Assembly: GCA_026214975.1 (NCBI GenBank)
Contig: JAOBSW010000134.1
Span: forward strand, 1-64,000
DNA length: 64,000 nucleotides
From: Gentiana macrophylla
Lineage: Eukaryota; Streptophyta; Magnoliopsida; Gentianales; Gentianaceae
Reading direction: 5' to 3'
Part shown: one piece after another, positions 38,124 to 50,716 of the stretch
Layout of the letters: the number at the start of each line of letters is the position of its first letter
How positions within the stretch are numbered: position 1 is the stretch's first letter
Made by a program: the position numbers and the translations under genes
The notes under the pieces: generated by a model
Told to the model about the DNA's origin: nothing
Seen by the model: the letters and a program-made list of their open reading frames with translations, nothing else
Databases searched by the model: none

Positions 38124-38393
38124 AAACATAAAATAAAAAAACAAAAAAAACAACCATTTGATAACAGCTAAGTGTTTTTCTGTACAAGATAAGATGAAAA
38201 ATGTAATATCTTTCACCGAGAATTCAAAAAGGGTTGTCAATGAACACAGAAAAGAAGCCCCTTGTATGTGAACTTATACAACAGAAGAATATACAAGATC
38301 ATCCCTACTAGGTAGTTATATGCCAAAACATGTTCATCTCGACCATATTATCTCAGCCGCAAGGTCAGGGAAGAACTCATAGCAGGGGCATCA
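38124..38393. other. Spacer left of the Gypsy element
   Basis: About 270 bp of host sequence that continues at 49293 once the Gypsy element is removed. It has no recognisable domain. The joined sequence might be part of an untranslated region or an old repeat. Confidence 0.35.
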
Positions 38394-40482
38394 TGTAATA
38401 TTCCGATTTTCGGAGAAGGCAGACGTGTCATTTTGCGAAAATGAAATATTATTATTTCTTTTCTTTTATTGGAGTTAAGTATTGTATTAATTATATATGG
38501 GTAATTTTCGAATTATGTGTATTTAATTAAAGGGAATTTTTATTTTTTGGTAATTAAGGGTAATTAAGGAAAAGGGATTAATTGAGAATTGGTATTTAAG
38601 GAAAAATTTACTCAGATTAATCCCATAACCTACACATTCAGAAAAATCAGTTTTCCGCTTCTTCTCTGCGGCTCTGAGAGGAAGAAATAGGGCTTGGACG
38701 ATTTCCACAAATTCTAAGAGAAAGCTTAACCGTTTTCAGATCAGACGAGAGATTTGAAACCGTTGTGAGAAGGGCAACGTTTGGCTATCAGACTTTGGGA
38801 TTTGCTGCAGACTTTGCAAGGCAGTTGATCTAGTTTTTGGCTGGCAATTAGGTAAGAGACTCTTCCTATGATCTCGATTATGATTCGTAAAGTTTAGATC
38901 ATATTTTATGATGCGTAGATGCAAGAAAGAATTGTTTTTCGTTGATCAAAGGATCATAGATGGTTAGATATGTTTTCTACATTTTACTGAGTTCAAATCG
39001 ATGTTAATTAGGTTAGAAACGGTTCAGAAATCGCGTTTGAAGATTTTAGCGTTTTGGGAAAAACCCAGGCGGACGGGCGTTTGCATTAGGCGGCAAACGG
39101 GCGTTTGCGACCCTAGTAGCTCGGACGGGCGTTTGCGCAAGCCAGACGGTCGTTTAAGGTTAGACTTTTGATTCAGGATGTAGCTGTTTTTGGCGGACGG
39201 GCGTCTGGGGTTAGTGGACAGGCGTTCGATTGCGAACGGGCGTCCATAGGGTGTCAAACGGGCGTTTGACCTGTTTTATCTAGTTTATACTGTTTTATCG
39301 TTTCAGCTTGGTTTTGAGCTTCATAATCATGTTATTATTGTTTTAAACCCTTAATTTTGTGATACGTGAACATTTCATAAACCTAAACAAGCCTGAATTG
39401 AGCTTCTGATTCGTTCAGTTAAAACACCGAATGTACTCTTAAAGGGAGTTGAAGTTCGGATCCGTCGGAAGAGCATGATAGGCTTGTGCTTTGATGAATT
39501 AGCATTCGTCAATGTCTGTGTAATTGCTAGGTCTTGTAATGTCTAGCGGTCTAGGAAGAGAGTAGTATCGGTGAGGGAGATTAATTGAAAACACTTAGGT
39601 GGTTAGTTAATCATCCTAATAAATACATACTTGACTATTAAAAGATTAAACAACATGTCTCTCTTGGATAGGCACCAGTCTATATCGCGATGTGTGTGCT
39701 ACCTCTGAAGGTGGAAGAACCCGTAGGTCAAAAAAACCACAAGTTCGGGTGACTCCACTGAGGTGTGCGTACTATCGGAGCCTACCCATTCTAGACTCCG
39801 TGGATATTGGTGTGATCCACTAATATGTTGCCAAGAGTGTCTCAAAAGTGGATACGCGTAGTGCCCTTGAGTGCGGTTGTAACATAGATAAGTTAAGTAG
39901 AAACGTTTAGTCAATTCATGTTGATGGACATGAAGTGAACCCTAGATTGAGGCGGTCATACATAAACAACTAAACTTTTAATTATCTTTTCTTTGTAAAT
40001 TATAATTGTTATCATAGCTTCTCTTTCTTATTAAGTACGTTGTACTTACCTCAAATGCATGTTTTCTATGTGTTTGGGGGTGAGAAGACGAACAAGTTGA
40101 TAATGTTTACGAAGAGGAGTTTGATGATGACGTTTGAAGATGCTTTATTGAAGACGTTACATTTATTTATTTTGTTATTCCTTTATTAGACTGTTCTTAG
40201 TACTGTTGGTTTAGACTTTTGGTCTTCCGAGACGTGTAGTACCGTTACTTTTCTTTTGGATATCGTATTTTCCTTGAATGTAATAAGTTACATTTCCATC
40301 TTTAGATTTCATTTCTATTCTTGGATGTTTGGAATTTTATACCCGAGTCTTTTGCTTCCGTTTGCTTATTTTTGATATGACGTAGTAGAGGCTTACACAT
40401 AAAGTGAATTTATTTTTATTTTGTACGTGCCGAACGTTCTTTTTCTGGATAAGGACTCGGTGTCCGGGAACGGGGCGTTACA
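38394..40482 (+). repeat. 5' LTR of Gypsy element 4
   Basis: Begins TGTAATATTCCG and ends GGGGCGTTACA. It differs from the 3' LTR by scattered substitutions and small indels, so the insertion is older than Copia element 3. It contains an array of about eight GACGGGCGTTTG-like motifs at 39072-39268. Confidence 0.92.
39072..39268. repeat. Array of GACGGGCGTTTG-like motifs in the Gypsy LTR
   Basis: About eight variants of a 12-base motif, GACGGGCGTTTG, occur in 200 bp at irregular spacing. The 3' LTR carries the same array near 47874-48070. The rest of the LTR is AT-rich, so this GC-rich cluster stands out. Its role is unknown. Confidence 0.7.
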
Positions 40483-40484
40483 GT

Positions 40485-40495
40485 TGGTATCAGAG
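40485..40495 (+). other. Primer-binding site of Gypsy element 4
   Basis: TGGTATCAGAG, two bases after the 5' LTR, matching the initiator tRNA-Met primer used by chromoviruses. Confidence 0.85.
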
Positions 40496-40579
40496 AGAAG
40501 CGTCTCTTAGGTTTCCTTTCTTTGAAGATAAGTTTCCCTAGATCTTTTAGTAACGTTCTGGTTTTCTTTGATCATCAGG

Positions 40580-43500
40580 ATGGTGTTCACGAGAACTGGA
40601 GCGGGTGCAGAGACTTCTGGAGTTCGACGGGAAAATCCAACACCGGTCGTAGGAGGCGGTGTTGTGAGGCAGATTCCTCCATCGCAGCGAAGTCTGTCAC
40701 CACCTCCTCACACTGCGACACCCACGCCAAGGTCTCAACAGGGTTTGTCACCGTGACCTCATCAAGAGCAACCTCCACGATGGCACGTGGGGAGTTCGGT
40801 TCAGTTTTCTTTGGTGAGCGATGTTCCATCAGGATTTGTACCGCCACCGGTAAGCTACCACCCACACCAGCAAACCGTTTATCCTCCACCAGTCAGTGTT
40901 TACCCTCTGCCAGCGAGCCACCCCTCACCATTAGTGTTTCACCAACAACAGCAGACTTTCTACCCACCTCCTGTAGGTTATACCTCCCGACCTACTGTAC
41001 CACTTTCACCGCGTTTCGACCATCAGCAAGGTTTTGGTTACCCACCCTTTGGTTTCCAACAACCTTAGCCAACTACACAGCATCACCAGAGTTACCATCA
41101 AGGATACTACCATTTTCGGCCTGAACCTCAAGTGAATCCAGTTTACCTTCAGCAATAGCAGTACCAGCAGCAAGTACCTTTTGGTTACCCTCCGGTTTAC
41201 CCACCAGTCCCACCGGTTAGACCAGTTTTTGAGCAAGCCCCGCCAGTTGATTGGTATACAAGACTGCGGAGAAACAGAGTTCAGGATTTCTTTAGGAATA
41301 CGGAACCTTCAAAGGCTGAGGAATGGATAAGAAGCTTCGAAAAGGCATACATGAATGTACATGTGCCTGAGACTGAGATGGCACAACTGGCAGTTAGTTT
41401 TCTTTTGTGTGCAGCCGAAGCATGGATAAATGCCATATAGAGTAGCAATGGCAAACTAACAGACTGGGAAGCTTTCAAAGTTATGTTCTTCAACGAGTAC
41501 TTCCCGGCAACAGTGCAAGCGGATAAGGCAAGTCAGTTTTTGAAACTCAAGCAAGGCAACTACTTGATGGTATCTCAGTACACTAACAAGTTCAATAAGT
41601 TGGGATGGTTCTATCCCGAGCTGATGAAAGTGGAAGAAAGAAAGATGGCCCTTTACAAGGAAGGTTTGGCCTATGAGATTCAGTCTGGCATGTTGGGATT
41701 TACAGCAAGGAACATGGCAGAGCTCTTGAATAAAGCCTTGGAGGTTGCAGACCTTCAAGAAGAAGGCTACAGTAGTTATTGGTAACAAGAGGAACTTTGG
41801 GACGAGTCAAGGCAATTATCGAGGAGCACCACAACAGAACGTCAAGAAGACCACAGTTCCTATGGCAACAAAGGCCCCAAACAGTGCACCTCTGTGTTCC
41901 AAGTGCAACAAAAATCATTCAGGCGAGTGCCGACATAACACGAATAGTTGCTACCTTTACGGAGAACCGGGACACTTTTCTAGGGAATGTCCCAATAAGG
42001 GGAATAAAGGGAGTACGAGCCGAGGAAACGGGAAGGGCGGCCCAAGCCGACCAGTTCGAGTTTTTACAGCTGATGCTAGAGATGCAGAACCAGAGGATGA
42101 TGTTATCTCAGGTACCTTGTTGTTTATTCATTTTATTAAGACATTTTATAGCGTGATTACTCATGTTGTAACTGTATTCAAATGAATGAATATGCCTCTT
42201 AGGTACGATAATGTTAGATAACCTAGTGGTCAGAGCCTTGTTTGATACGGGAGCGTCTAACACTTTTGTGCCGACCAAGGTAGCTAAGAAGTTGAGTTTA
42301 CCTTCGGAACCTTTGAGAAACACCTTGGAGATAACTACACCGTTAGGGAAGGTAACTAAGGTAACTAGGAGGATACCTCAAGTGGAAGTTCGAGTTGGAC
42401 CTTATAGATGCAAGAGTGACTTCACTGTTTTAGACTTTTCAGATTTTGACGTGATCCTTGGAATAGATTGACTATCCGAGAATTATGTTCACTTAGGTTG
42501 CCGAGAGAAGAAGGTGACCTTTAAAGTACCCGGGAAATCAGATAAGACTTATCAAGGGAATGTGTACAAGCCGAGTAAGAAGCGACATCCGATAATTTCA
42601 GCAGTCAAGGCAATTAGAGCTTGTCAGAAGGGTTGTGAAGGCTACTTGTTGTACGCAGTGGATGTGGAACAAGTGAAGCCTAAGCTAGAAGAAACTCCTG
42701 TAGTGAGGGAGTACCCCGAAGTGTTTCCGGAAGAGTTACCGAGAAACATGCCGGATAGGGAAATAGAGTTTGAAATCAAGTTGATACCGGCACCAGTTGC
42801 TAAGGCACCCTATAGAATAGCACCGGTTGAATTAAAGGATTTGAAGGCTCAACTTAAAGATATGCTTGAGAGGAATATAATTCATCCCAGCACTTCACCT
42901 TGAGGAGCCCCTGTTTTGTTCGTGAAGAAGAAAGATGGTAGCATGAGGATGTGTATCGACTACAAGGCGTTGAATAATCTTACCATCAAGAACAAGTACC
43001 CCTTACCGAGGATAGATGATTTGTTTAATCAGTTGCAAGGCAAGAAGGTATTCTCTAAGATTGATCTTAGGTCCGGTTATCATCAGTTGAAGATCAAGGC
43101 AGCAGATATACCGAAGACGGCTTTTAGTACGAGGTATGGACATTATGAGTTCTTGGTTATGCCTTTTGGACTCACTAATGCTCCATCTGCATTCATAGAT
43201 TTGATGCAGCGAGTTTTCATGCCATACTTGGATGAGTTTGTGATAGTGTTCATAGACGACATCCTAGTATATTCTAAGGATGAGGAAGAACATGAGGAAC
43301 ACTTAAGGATAGTGTTGAATACTTTGAAGAAGAACCAGTTGTTTGCTAAGTTCTCTAAGTGTGATTTTTGGTTGAAACAAGTCAGTTTCTTAGGTCATGT
43401 CGTTTCTGGGGATGGTATTCAAGTTGATCCAGCAAAGATTGAGGCAGTTAAGAATTGGCCTAAACCTACCACAGTTTCAGAAGTAAGGAGCTTTCTTGGT

Positions 43501-46500
43501 TTGGCTGGCTACTATAAGAAGTTCGTGCAAGATTTTTCGAAGATAGCTACTCCACTCACTAAGCTGACACAAAAGAATGTGAAGTTCGAAAGGACTAGCG
43601 AGTGTGATGTAGCTTTTCATACCTTGAAGGATAGGTTGACTACTGTTGAGAGGATTTTGCATCATTTAAACAAAAGAAAATTTATAAACCCTAACTTAGA
43701 TGCAAAACTAACTCCTAACCGGCCAAACACCGGGTAGTTGATAGTATAGCGAGATAAGTAAGGGGTCGATCCACAGGGAATTGGGATGTTGAATCTAATT
43801 TCATTAATCTTTCCAATTGTTACTACTAGTTATTACTAAATCTAAACTAAAGCGGAAAATAAACTGGACAGAGGATTTTTAGTCCAAAGCCAGGAAGGAT
43901 AAAAACGATAAAAACGAAATAAAGCTACTAACTATGAAATAAATAAGCGAAGATGATCATGGTGGATAAGCAGTTGAACAAACAAAATCATCCTATCCAA
44001 CAAATCCTCTATCTCTCTCTAAGATTATCTCATGATGATTAACTAAAGATGTGGTTCACCTCACAAAGGTATGAATCCTACTTTCGTAGTAATTCGCCTA
44101 TCAATCTCATCATCTTTCGATCTATAGAGATTAACGCATACAAAACGAGGTGTAAGATCTTTCAATCTGATAACCTAGATAATCAACCTATCAACTTTCG
44201 TTATGTCAAGGTTAAAAATCACATCTTTTCTATGGTGATCTGCGGTTTAACACGACTCTCATCAAATTAAACATCAACAAGCAACGATCTTTCGATATGC
44301 ATTGCAATGACAAATAAACATAGAAAAGATACACCTTTAGATAAAGATCATACAAACAAACTTAGATTAAAGAATAGAAAAACACGATGAAAAGGGTTCA
44401 AAAGCTTGAACATGCTCAGCCACCAAAAATCAGCAAAACAAGTATAAAAAGAGAAGAAATTAAAGCACCTAATCTAACCCGGATCACCCGAGCACAAGGC
44501 TCGGGTGACCGCCTTGAAAGCTCCTAAAAAGCTGCGCGTCGCTCTCGAGTGTTTTTCGATGTAAAATGTCGAATAATGAATAATCATGAGGTTTGGGATC
44601 TCTTTGGTATTTATAGGAAATCGATGGCGAGAGATCTTGAACGCCGATTTGAGTTTGAACTCGATTCAGGCATGTAGAACGCCGATTCACAGGTGTGGAA
44701 CGCCGATTTCGAATTGTAACGCCGATTCAACTTGATTCGCTTGATTTGCATTTTGAATGCCTCAACGCGCATGATTCAAACTCGTAACGCCGATTTGAGC
44801 TTTTGAACTCCAGTTCCGACTGTGTTGAGCTAATCCGATGATTCTTTGTCCTTATCTCTTAACACCCCATCCTTATCCATTGTAACAAACCTTATCTCTT
44901 GGATATTCTAGATGATTCATGACTTGTCCTCCTTGATCTTATCCTTTTGCCACTTGTCACTTCCAAGCTTGAACACTTGTAGGCTCCTAAATAATGATCA
45001 AATGATACCAAAATGTAATATAATTCCAAATTAACAATAAATCATCAATTAAGCATAAAATTCGATATGTTTTGGAATTAACCCATTAAAAATATCATTT
45101 ACTCAATATTTGAATATAAGGCTCGATTTCTATGAAAATAATACGAATATAGGGGAATTTTATATAAAATATATCGTTATAAATCATACAATTTGACCCT
45201 TAACAAACTACGGCCCCAGTGTTGGCAGTTCCGGAGATTTTTGATAACTATGATGTCTACACGGATGCTTCGGGACAGGGTTTAGGTTGTGTGTTGATGC
45301 AAGAAGGGAAAGTGATTGCTTATGCATCTAGGTAGTTGAAGGTGCATGAGAAGAACTACCCGACACATGACTTAGAGTTGGCAGCAGTAGTGTTTGCCTT
45401 AAAGACTTGGAGGCACTACTTGTATGGAGTTAAAGCAAGGATCTTCACCGACCACAAGAGTTTAAAGTATTTCTTCACCCAAGAGAATCTGAACATGAGA
45501 CAGAGGAGATGGTTAGAGTTCGTGAAGGACTATGATTTGGATATTCAGTACCATCCAGGAAAAGCCAACGTAGTGGCAGATGCTTTAAGCAGGAAACCAG
45601 TGTTTGCAGTTTCAAGCGTCGAAGACGTGGCAGAAAGGTTAGATGGGCTGGAAATCAGCAGGTTTGATCAGATTGAAGACCGAAAGTTTGTGGCGCCGTT
45701 GTTAGAGAGATCCGAGTTGATGGATGATATTCGGGAGAAGCAAGATGAAGATCCAGTTTTGGTTGATTTGAAGCGAGTTGCTAGAGAAAAGCCTACGGTT
45801 GGTTATGTATTAGATAAGACTGGAAACCTTTGGTACCAAGATCGCTTGTGTGTGCCTAATGTTGGCGACTTAAGACAGAGGGTTATGGAAGAGGCACATA
45901 GGATTGCTTTTGTAGTTCATCCAGGTGCTACTAAGATGTATCGGGACTTGAAAGAAAGGTTTGGTGGCCCTCGATGAAGTTGGAAATAGCCAAGTTCGTA
46001 GCAGAGTGTGACATTTGTCAGAAAGTAAAAGCAGAGCATAGGAGACCAGGAGGAATGCTTAAGCCTTTAGATGTCCCCGAATGGAAATGGGATAAGATCA
46101 CGATGAACTTCATCACCGGATTACCAAAGACAAGAGGTGGTCATGATGCGATTTGGGTGATTGTGGATAGATTGACCAAATCCGCTCATTTCTTACCATA
46201 TAAGGTTGATATGCCTTTGAAGAAGATGACGACCCTATACTTGGATAATATAGTGAAGTTACACGGAGTTCCTATCTCGATAGTCTCGGATCGAGATAGT
46301 TGATTCGTCAGTCGGTTTTGGAAAGTTTACAAGAAGACTTTGGAACCAAGTTGGATTTGAGTACGGCCTTTCATCCTCAGACAGATGGACAGTCTGAGAG
46401 GACCATCCAAACACTCGAGGACATGCTAAGAGATTGTGTCTTGGAAGTAGGTGGATCATGGGATGATTACCTACCGGTAGCAGAGTTTGCCTACAACAAT

Positions 46501-47157
46501 AGTTAATATGCAAGTATAGGCATGCCGCCGTTTGAAGCATTGTATGGAAGAAAATGTTGAACGCCACTGTTTTGGGATGAAGTCGGGGAAAGACGGATCA
46601 CAGGGCCGGATCTGGTTGAACAAGCCAAGGAAAGGGTTCAGTTGGTTAAGAAGAATCTGAAGGTAGCTCAAGACAGGCAGAAAAGTTGGGCAGACGTTAG
46701 AAGAAGACCACTTGAGTTTGAAGTCGGTGATAGAGTGTATCTACGAGCTTCGCCGATGAAGGGAGTGAAACGCTTTGGACAAAAGGGAAAGCTAAGTCCA
46801 AGGTATGTTGGACCGTTTGAAATTCTGGAAAGAATTGGACCGTTGGCTTATAAGCTTAAGTTACCGGAATCAATGTCAAGGGTCCATAGTGTGTTTCATG
46901 TTTCAATGTTGAAAAAGTGTCTGACGAAGAATGATGTTGAAACTTCGATTGATCAGGAAATTCTACAAGACAACCTTGCTTATGATGAGAGACCGATCAA
47001 GATTTTGGACCGGAAGGAAAAGATGATAAAGAGACGGATGATTCCATTGGTTTTGGTTCAGTGGAGCAATCATTCACCCGAGGAGGCAACTTGGGAAGTT
47101 AAAGATAACATGATCAGTGAATTCCAAGAGTTTGTTAATCTACCAGGTATGTTCTAG
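40580..47157 (+). pseudogene. Gypsy gag-pol polyprotein, chromovirus type (broken)
   Basis: Gag starts near ATG 40580 (MVFTRTGAGAETSGVRREN). The retrotransposon gag domain spans about 41280-41785, and a zinc knuckle near 41950 reads CYLYGEPGHFSREC, with tyrosine at the second cysteine. The protease has RALFDTGASNTFV. RT has [31 protein letters not shown] and [10 protein letters not shown]. RNase H resumes after the nested LTR ([26 protein letters not shown]). Integrase has CDICQKVKAEH, IVDRLTKSAHF and [20 protein letters not shown]. The C-terminus has a chromodomain (VQWSNHSPEEATWEV). Stops replace expected residues at 42469-42471, 42901-42903, 45333-45335 and 46301-46303. Confidence 0.88.
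43644..45206. mobile_element. Solo LTR nested in the Gypsy element
   Basis: A 1,563-bp insert begins TGTTGAGAGG and ends CTTAACAA. It is flanked by ACTAC on both sides (43639-43643 and 45207-45211) and splits the pol gene right after RT. Removing it and one ACTAC restores the expected residues between RT and RNase H. It has no coding domain, and near its start it carries a GGTCGATCCACAGGGA motif that I have seen in LTRs of large plant Gypsy elements. Five AACGCCGATT-like motifs lie at about 44640-44795. A solo LTR formed by recombination is the simplest reading. Confidence 0.75.
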
Positions 47158-47179
47158 TTTCGAGGACGAAACTCCTTTT

Positions 47180-47192
47180 AAAGGGGGAGGAA
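47180..47192 (+). other. Polypurine tract of Gypsy element 4
   Basis: A run of purines, AAAGGGGGAGGAA, directly before the 3' LTR, the expected plus-strand primer. Confidence 0.8.
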
Positions 47193-49287
47193 TGTAATAT
47201 TCCGATTTTCGGGGAAGGACAGACGTGTCATTTTGCGAAAATGAAATATTATTATTTCTTTTCTTTTATTGGAGTTAAGTATTGAATTAATTATAAATGG
47301 GTAATTTTCGAATTATGTGTATTTAATTAAAGGGAATTTCTGATTTTTGGTAATTAAGGGTAATTAAGGAAAAATGGATTAATTGGGAATTGGTATTTAA
47401 GGAAAAATTTACTCAGATTAATCCCATAACCTACACAAATTCAGAAAAAATCAGTTTTCCGCTTATTCTCTGCGGCTCTGAGAGGAAGAAATAGGTCTTG
47501 GACGATTTCCACAAATTCTAAGAGAAAGCTTAACCGTTTTCAGATCAGACGAGAGATTTGGAACCGTCATGAGAAGGGCAACGTTTGGCTATCAGACTTT
47601 GGGAGTTGCTACAGACTTTGCAAGGCTTTTGATCTGGTTTTTGGCTGGCAATTAGGTAAGAGACTCTTCCTATGATCTCGATTATGATTCGTAAAGTTTA
47701 GATCATGTTTTATGATGCGTAGATGCAAGAAAGATGTGTTTTTCGATGATCAAAGGATCATAGATGGTTAGATATATTTTCTACGTTTTACCGAGTTCAA
47801 ATCGATGTTAATTAGGTTAGAAACGGTTCAGAAATCGAGTTTTGAAGATTTTAGCGTTTTGGGAAAAACCCAGGCGGACGGACGTTTGCATTAGGCAAAC
47901 GGGCGTTTGCGACCCTAGTAGCTCGGACGGGCGTTTGCGCAAGGCAGACGGGCGTTTGAGGTTAGAATTTTGATTCAGGATGTAGCTATTTTTGGCGGAC
48001 GGGCGTCTGGGGTTAGTGGACGGGCGTTCGATTGCGAACGGGCGTCTATAGGGTGTCAAACGGGCGTTTGACCTGTTTTATCTAATTTATACTGTTTTAT
48101 CGTTTCAGCTTGGTTTTGAGCTTCATAATCATGTTATTATTGTTTTAAACCCTTAATTTGTGGTAAGTGAACATTTCATAAACTTAAACAAGCCTGAATT
48201 GAGCTTCTGATTCGTTCAGTTAAAACACCGAATGTACTCTTAAAGGGAGTTGAAGTTCGGATCCGTCGGAAGAGCATGATAGGCATGTGCTTTGATGAAT
48301 TAGCATTCGTCAATGTCTGTGTAATTGCTAGGTTTTGTAATGTCTAGCGGTCTAGGAAGAGAGTAGTATCGGTGAGGGAGATTAATTGAAAACACTTAGG
48401 TGGTTAGTCAATCATCCTAATAAATACGTACTTGACTAGTAAAAGATTAAACAACATGTCTCTCTTGGGACAGGCACCGATCTATATCGCGATGTGTGTG
48501 CTACCTCTACGAAGGTGGAAGAACCCGTGAGTCAAAAAAAAACAACAAGTTTGGGTGACTCACCGAGGTGTGCGTCTATCGGAGCCTACCCATTCTAGAC
48601 TCCGTGGATATTGGTGTGATCCACTAATATGTTGCCAAGAGTGTCTCAAAAGTGGATACGCCGAAGTGCCCTTGAGTGCGGTTGTAACATAGATAAGTTA
48701 AGTAGAAACGTTTAGTCAATTCATGTTGATGGACATGAAGTGAACCCTAGATTGAGGCGGTCATACATAAACAACTAAACTTTTAATTATCTTTTCTTTG
48801 TAAATTATAATTGTTATCATAACTTCTCTTTCTTATTAAACACGTTGTACTTACCTCAAATGCATGTTTTCTATGTGTTTGGGGGTGAGAAGACGAACAT
48901 GTTGATAATGTTTACGAAGAGGAGTTTGATGATGACGTTTGAAGATGCTTCATTGAAGACCTTACATTTATTTATTTTGTTATTCCTTTATTAGACTGTT
49001 CTTAGTACTATTGGTTTAGACTTTTGGTCTTCCGAGACGTGTAGTACCGTTACTTTTCTTTTGGATATCGTATTTTCCTTGAATGTAATAAGTTACATTT
49101 CCATCTTTAGATTTCATTTCTATTCTTGGATGTTTGGAATTTTATACCCGAGTCTTTTGCTTCCGTTTGCTTATTTTTGATACGACGTAGTAGAGGCTTA
49201 CGTATAAATTGAATTTATTTTTATTTTACACGCGCCGAACGTTCCTTTTCCGGATAAGAACTCGGTGTCCGGGAACGGGGCGTTACA
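47193..49287 (+). repeat. 3' LTR of Gypsy element 4
   Basis: Starts TGTAATATTCCG and ends GGGGCGTTACA, followed by the target duplication CATCA. About 2,095 bp, with the same GACGGGCGTTTG-like array as the 5' LTR. Confidence 0.92.
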
Positions 49288-49526
49288 CATCAGGTGTATT
49301 GTATCCATCAAATTAATACCACCCAATATGAATCCAGAAATTCTTACTTTTTGTATGCTTACACCTATGACTTTCAACAGGCCGAGCTTTTTCAGTGAGT
49401 GACATAGTCTACCTACCTTCCATTGTGATGTGGAAAGTGAAGATTGAATTCTCCGCTTTTCAGCCAGAAAAAAAATTGTTGGGGATTTGTCGGCTAAATT
49501 ACAATTTTCGTCCTGTAACTGGACAC

Positions 49527-49865
49527 GTTTTGCAATTTTTTATCCTAATTTTTCTCCGGCAACAATTTCAGACCTGTAAGTAGTCTTTTTTTTTGCAAAA
49601 ATAGTCCTGAAGGCCGGAAAATGCCGACCGTACACATTTTCTGGCGTTTTGCAATTTTTGATCCTAATTTTTCTCCGGCGACAATTTCAGACCTGTAGGC
49701 AGTCTTTTTTTTTTTGCAAAAATAGTCCTGAAGGCCGGAAAATGCTGACAGTATACATTTTCCGGTCAAAAAAATGCCATGTCATCCTTCCACGTTAGAA
49801 AAATAGCGTTTTGTAATTTTTTATCCTAATTTTTCTCCGGCGACAATTTCAGACTTATAAGCGGT
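49527..49865. repeat. Tandem repeat of about 119 bp, nearly three copies
   Basis: A unit beginning GTTTTGCAATTTTT and containing ATCCTAATTTTTCTCCGGC starts near 49527, again near 49645 and, after an extra 40 bases, near 49807. Each unit also has a T-run and GCAAAAATAGTCCTGAAGG. No coding capacity. The repeat family is not one I can name. Confidence 0.75.
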
Positions 49866-49921
49866 CAAGTCTAGACACTTCTCCATCCAAGCTACAACAA
49901 TATATATGTTTTATAGCACAA

Positions 49922-50716
49922 CATATTTTTTAAGACATGTTCACTATAAAAATATTATAGAGAATCTAATAATACAGACAATTTTATTTATTTTTAAAGT
50001 ATATATATAGTATTCGTTATACGTGGTGATAAATTTATTGAATGTTTATTTTAAGTAATATAGGAGATTCTTAATTTTTAATTTTTTATGTATAATATAT
50101 GCATGTGACTTAATATATGCTTGTTTTTTATATCAAATTTGTTGATTAAGACGGTTATGACAACGAAAAAAATGCAGCTAGATCATATTTATGGTTTTCC
50201 AGCATTGAAGTATTTAGTTACTAGTACCACTACTTAATAGATGCTTCTTCTTTTTTTTTTTTTTTTAAATTTTTTTTTTTTATCAAATTAGTTTCTTTCT
50301 CTATCTTTAATTTCTGAATAATATTACTGTTACAACCACTCTAACACAATGCATCTCGTAATTTAATGAACCATTCTGACCAAGGGTGGACGTACACTTG
50401 GGTTGTCTAGATTACCATATGATCTAGCTGCATTTTTTACCATATGATCTAGCTGTATTTATTTTGTTGCCATAACCGCCTTAATCAACAAATTTGATAT
50501 AAAAAACACGCATATATTAAGTCACATGCATTATACAATATATATTATATATAAAAAATAAAAAATTAAGAACCTCTATATTACTTAAAATAAACATTAA
50601 ATAAATTTATCACTACGTATAACGAATACTATATATACTTTAAAAATAAATAAAATTGTCTGTAATATTAGATTATCTATAATATTTTTATACTGAAAAT
50701 GTCTTTAAAAAATATG
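49922..50716. repeat. Long inverted repeat (about 275-bp arms), MITE or foldback element
   Basis: The left arm (49922 to about 50195) and the right arm (about 50431-50716) are imperfect reverse complements over nearly their full length. Examples are the shared ACAATTTTATTTATTTTTAA and TTTGTTGATTAAG blocks and the GATCTAGCTGCATTTTTT segment. The loop of about 235 bp contains long T runs. The arms are very AT-rich. I found no clear target duplication. Transcription would give a long hairpin RNA. Confidence 0.8.

Larger units (their letters stand above)
38394..49287 (+). mobile_element. Gypsy element 4: chromodomain LTR retrotransposon with nested solo LTR
   Basis: A 10.9-kb plus-strand element with LTRs of about 2.09 kb at each end, flanked by the 5-bp duplication CATCA (38389-38393 and 49288-49292). 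A primer-binding site follows the 5' LTR and a polypurine tract (AAAGGGGGAGGAA) precedes the 3' LTR. The gag-PR-RT-RNaseH-INT order with a C-terminal chromodomain places it among chromoviruses, probably the Tekay/Del lineage given the long LTRs. A 1.56-kb solo LTR is inserted between RT and RNase H. Stops and indels make it non-autonomous. Confidence 0.93.

Noticed and set aside
39024..39257. Minus-strand frame in the Gypsy LTR (and its twin at 47817-48059)
   Set aside because: It is a shadow of the repeated GACGGGCGTTTG motif and has no family match.
49393..49583. Possible terminal exon across the Gypsy insertion site (38124-38393 joined to 49293-49440)
   Set aside because: Minus-strand frames across the joined flanks contain stops and show no family similarity that I could recognise.
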